Shown here one piece after another: positions 6,117-8,358 of a DNA stretch of 8,358 bases (its first letter is position 1; each line of letters starts with the position of its first letter). The notes beneath the pieces were generated by a model. The model was not told the origin of the DNA, did not search any database, and saw only the letters and a program-made list of their open reading frames with translations. Location of the stretch: NCBI GenBank assembly GCA_031274075.1, contig JAISQQ010000337.1:1-8358 (forward strand). Direction: 5' to 3'. The stretch is from Accumulibacter sp. GTDB taxonomy: Bacteria; Pseudomonadota; Gammaproteobacteria; Burkholderiales; Rhodocyclaceae. The translations under genes were made by a program, and so were the position numbers.

Positions 6117-6249
6117 GAGGACTGAAGACAGAGGACAGAGGACAGAAGACAGTAAATTTGCGGGCGCTTCGCGCCCGGTAACTGAACTGTCCTCTGTCTT
6201 CTGTCATCTGTCCTCTGATTCCTGTCCTCTGATCCCTGTCATCTGATCC
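6117..6249. repeat. Composite repeat: two facing heptamer arrays around a GC hairpin
   Basis: A left array of five units (GAGGACT, GAAGACA, GAGGACA twice, GAAGACA; 6117-6151) is followed by GTAAATTTG. A hairpin comes next (CGGGCGC, TTC, GCGCCCG; 6161-6177), then GTAACTGAA and a right array of nine units (CTGTCCT, CTGTCTT, CTGTCAT, CTGATCC types; 6187-6249). The two arrays are largely complementary and could fold into one long cruciform or RNA stem. The right array overlaps the stop codon (6241-6239) of the dehydratase-like gene, and the whole element fills most of the gap before the ATPase gene. The central part is a copy of the element at 3991-4041. Confidence 0.85.
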
Positions 6250-7495
6250 CCCGGTAAGCCTCGAGCCGCGTCAGGAGATTCTGGCGGTCTTCCTGCGTGT
6301 AATCGGTCTCCAGGCGGATGAATTTCAGCCCTTGCGCCTTCAGCGGGGCTTCCAGCGAATAGCTTTCCAGATCGTAGGGATGGCAGCCTTTGAGCACGTT
6401 GAAAACCACGCCCTGGAAACCCGCTTCGTCGCGCTGGTTGAAAATATTGTTGACGCGGCGTTCATTGTCGGCGAACACGGGGCACAGGCATCCCTGGTGG
6501 TAGCTTCCGGCCAGCGCCGAAACCAGGCCGAACAGCGACTCGTCCTCGACGACGGTCGTTCCGGGGAAAATCCGTTCCGACGAGCAGAGGTCGTCAGCGA
6601 CCACCGACAGCCCGGCTTCTTCGAGCAGCAAGGGCAGCTTGAAGTTGGGGAAGACGATCGGCGATCCGGCCAGGAAAACGCGCCCGCTGCCGTTTTCCCG
6701 CGCCTGCGTCCGCTGTGGCGTCAGCACCGCCAGCAGGCGCTCCACGCTCGCCGTCCATGCGCTCACCTCGTCCAGGAAAAAAGCGCTCATGACGAGCATG
6801 AACCAGAGCGGCGCCAAACGGCCTTCGATCCGCGCCTGCCGCAATTTTTGCCGGGCGGCGGCGGCGCGCGCGTAGGCGGCGATGGAGTCGAGCAGCGCGT
6901 TGCGCCCGATTCCCCGTCCGGCGAGCCTTTCCAGGAATTCCTTCAGCCGCCAGATCTCCGTCAGCCAGCGTTCGCGGCCGTCGGCGCGGTTTTTCAGGCG
7001 CGGCAGCTCCAGCCACCAGATCGCGGAAGAATCGTCGACCTCGCAGAGGCGCAGCATCTCCGGAAAGCGCGTCACCCAGTCGCAAGTCGCCGGCAGGACC
7101 CAGCCGGCCGCCGGCGCGGCGTTCAGGCGCAGTTCGCCGAGCACGGCGCGCAGCAGCGGGCAGGTCAGCGCGGGCAGGTTTCCAGCGGCCAGGGCGGAAG
7201 CGGCCAGCGATCCGCTGAACACCCGGAAGGGATGGAAACCGGCGGCATGGATCAGTTCCAGCGGCGCTTGCACGCAGAGCAGCTTGAGCAGTGGACGGCC
7301 GCTTCGCCGCGCGGCGTCGGCGGCGGAGGCCGCGGAGGTTGTGGATAAGCAGCGCAAGAAGGCTTCGAATTCGGGACGGCAGTCTTCCCGTTGGCGCAAA
7401 GCCGCCAGCAGTTGTTCGCTTTCGGCGGCCACTTTTTGCGCCGCCTTCTGCTCGATCCGCTGCCGGCGATCCGGCGGCGCTCCGGCGCAGCTCAT
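6239..7495 (-). CDS. 2-hydroxyacyl-CoA dehydratase family (HgdB/YjiM-like), probable double-cubane-cluster-type protein
   Basis: A 418-residue soluble iron-sulfur protein; the family accepts an ATP-energised electron from a BadF/HgdC ATPase. Motifs seen are CVQAPLELIHAAGFHPFR (74-91), CPLLRAVLG (C112), PATCDW (C138), DDLCSSER (C304), GCLCP (C336, C338), KGCHPYDLES (C371) and LETDY (395-399). These match HgdB-like proteins. The full set of seven cysteines, with the CxC near 336-338, matches E. coli YjiM as I recall it and points to the clade of double-cubane-cluster proteins rather than classical dehydratase subunits. A single gene instead of an alpha/beta pair fits this too. The start is ATG at 7495: it overlaps the TGA of the upstream gene as ATGA and has GGAG eight bases ahead. 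The frame opens further upstream (to 7618) only as read-through of the neighbour. The substrate is unknown; it could be an acyl-CoA or a small hard-to-reduce molecule. Confidence 0.88.
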   Translation of the reverse strand: MSCAGAPPDRRQRIEQKAAQKVAAESEQLLAALRQREDCRPEFEAFLRCLSTTSAASAADAARRSGRPLLKLLCVQAPLELIHAAGFHPFRVFSGSLAASALAAGNLPALTCPLLRAVLGELRLNAAPAAGWVLPATCDWVTRFPEMLRLCEVDDSSAIWWLELPRLKNRADGRERWLTEIWRLKEFLERLAGRGIGRNALLDSIAAYARAAAARQKLRQARIEGRLAPLWFMLVMSAFFLDEVSAWTASVERLLAVLTPQRTQARENGSGRVFLAGSPIVFPNFKLPLLLEEAGLSVVADDLCSSERIFPGTTVVEDESLFGLVSALAGSYHQGCLCPVFADNERRVNNIFNQRDEAGFQGVVFNVLKGCHPYDLESYSLEAPLKAQGLKFIRLETDYTQEDRQNLLTRLEAYRGIR

Positions 7496-8358
7496 AAGGA
7501 CGCTCCGCGTTCGGCCCGGCCCGCCCGGGACGAGGCGAGCAGCCGGATGTTCACCCATTTCAGGCCCAGCGCCGCGCTGGAAGGACAGGATTCGACGCAG
7601 CGCGCGCAGTTGAGGCATTCATCGGTCTGCACCTCGCCGCGGTCCTGTTCGACCGCCTCGATGTCCATCGGACAGGCGCGGCGGCAGTTGCCGCAGCCGA
7701 CGCAGGCCGTCGGCGCCTTGACGAGTTTCAGCGCGGTCAAGGGTTTCAGCAGATGGATCAGCGCCAGCAGGGGACAGAAAACGCAGAAGAAGCGTTCCTT
7801 GAAAAACATGCCGACGAGCGTCGCGCCGGTGACGCCCAAAAGCGCCAGCGAAAAGCCCAGGGTGACGGCGTTGTCGAGATTCAAGGCCAGATACCTGGTT
7901 TCTCCGGCGAAAAGCGGCAGCAGCGATTTGCCCGGACAGATGTTGCAAAAGGGCAGGTAGAAATCTTCCGGCAGCAGGCCCAGGCTGACCAGCGGCGGAA
8001 TCCCGGCCAGATAGACCAGCAACGCGTACTTGACCGGCGCCAGACGCGCCCTCGCCGGAGCGGAAAAGACGCGCTCGCGGACGCCGAGTCTTTTGCGTAC
8101 TGCGCTCAGCCAGTCTTGCAGCAGGCCGAAGGGACAGATCCAGCCGCACCAGGCCTTGCCGAAAATCGCCACGAGCAGCGTGAATACCAGCAGCCAGCCC
8201 AGGGCGCGCCACCCGCCCGCCCCGGCAAAGGCCACGGCGCCCATGCCGAAACCGATATAGCCTTGCAGCCCCATCAGGTAGCAATAGCCGCCGCAGCCCG
8301 GCACGAAAGGACAGGCGAAGCAGGGCAGCGCCGGGCCAAGATGCAGGCCGACGCGGCC
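7492..8358 (-). CDS. NapH/YccM-like membrane polyferredoxin, 5' end outside the window
   Basis: The frame is open to the window edge, so at least 288 residues of a longer protein are present. A GTG at 8304 could be mistaken for the start, but the upstream codons encode PCFACPF, continuing a cysteine-rich motif into PGCGGYCYLMG. Counting from the GTG codon, there are several hydrophobic segments (about 12-48, 92-110, 145-167) and WCGWICPFGLLQDW (C53, C57), typical of NapH-like proteins. FCNICPG (C120, C123) and FCVFCPLLALIHLL (C174, C177) follow. At the C-terminus are two [4Fe-4S] ferredoxin motifs: C201/C204/C207/C211 (CVGCGNCRRACPM) and C230/C233/C236/C240 (CLNCARCVESCP). It likely carries electrons from the membrane quinol pool or another donor to a soluble acceptor. 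Because its stop overlaps the start of the dehydratase-like gene, the probable acceptor is the ATPase/reductase pair downstream; this is inference. Confidence 0.9.
   Translation of the reverse strand, partial: GRVGLHLGPALPCFACPFVPGCGGYCYLMGLQGYIGFGMGAVAFAGAGGWRALGWLLVFTLLVAIFGKAWCGWICPFGLLQDWLSAVRKRLGVRERVFSAPARARLAPVKYALLVYLAGIPPLVSLGLLPEDFYLPFCNICPGKSLLPLFAGETRYLALNLDNAVTLGFSLALLGVTGATLVGMFFKERFFCVFCPLLALIHLLKPLTALKLVKAPTACVGCGNCRRACPMDIEAVEQDRGEVQTDECLNCARCVESCPSSAALGLKWVNIRLLASSRAGRAERGASL

Noticed and set aside
7496..7618. N-terminal extension of the dehydratase-like frame
   Set aside because: The ATGA overlap and the GGAG site support the start at 7495. The extension overlaps the ferredoxin motifs of the upstream gene.

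Overview
The window is GC-rich DNA, with the third-position bias of a proteobacterial genome. I think it comes from a facultatively or strictly anaerobic betaproteobacterium, perhaps of the Rhodocyclales type. That placement is an impression from codon use, repeat style and gene content, not a proven assignment. It holds five protein genes that I can support, one decayed transposase gene and an unusually dense set of short repeats.

Plus strand, 72-3828: a two-gene unit. The first gene encodes a membrane EIIC domain of the cellobiose/chitobiose PTS type fused to a complete EAL (c-di-GMP phosphodiesterase) domain. Sixteen bases later comes a chitoporin (ChiP/YbfM, OprD superfamily). Together they suggest that chitooligosaccharides or similar beta-linked sugars enter through the porin and are sensed by the EIIC domain, which adjusts c-di-GMP.

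Middle, 3829-5291: a short gene-like remnant and a weak terminator lie beyond chiP. Next is a bacterioferritin-type gene on the minus strand. A 740-base stretch then holds a RAYT/Y1 (REP-associated) transposase pseudogene whose catalytic core is missing. Two long hairpin repeats lie inside its reading frame, and a heptanucleotide tandem array follows it.

Minus strand, 8358-5292: a three-gene unit read right to left. It consists of a NapH-like membrane polyferredoxin (its 5' end lies outside the window), a 2-hydroxyacyl-CoA dehydratase/double-cubane-cluster-like protein, and its BadF/HgdC-type ATPase activator. The first two genes overlap by ATGA. The unit looks like an ATP-driven low-potential reductase with its own membrane electron-transfer subunit; its substrate is unknown. 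This is the best candidate here for a poorly described system.

Repeats: arrays of 7-base units occur at four places (2302-2408, 3991-4041, 5197-5308, 6117-6249). Each touches or lies within a few bases of a stop codon. Two copies share a composite form, a small GC hairpin plus an AAATTTAC-like spacer plus TGTCYTC heptamers. These elements shape gene ends in this genome.
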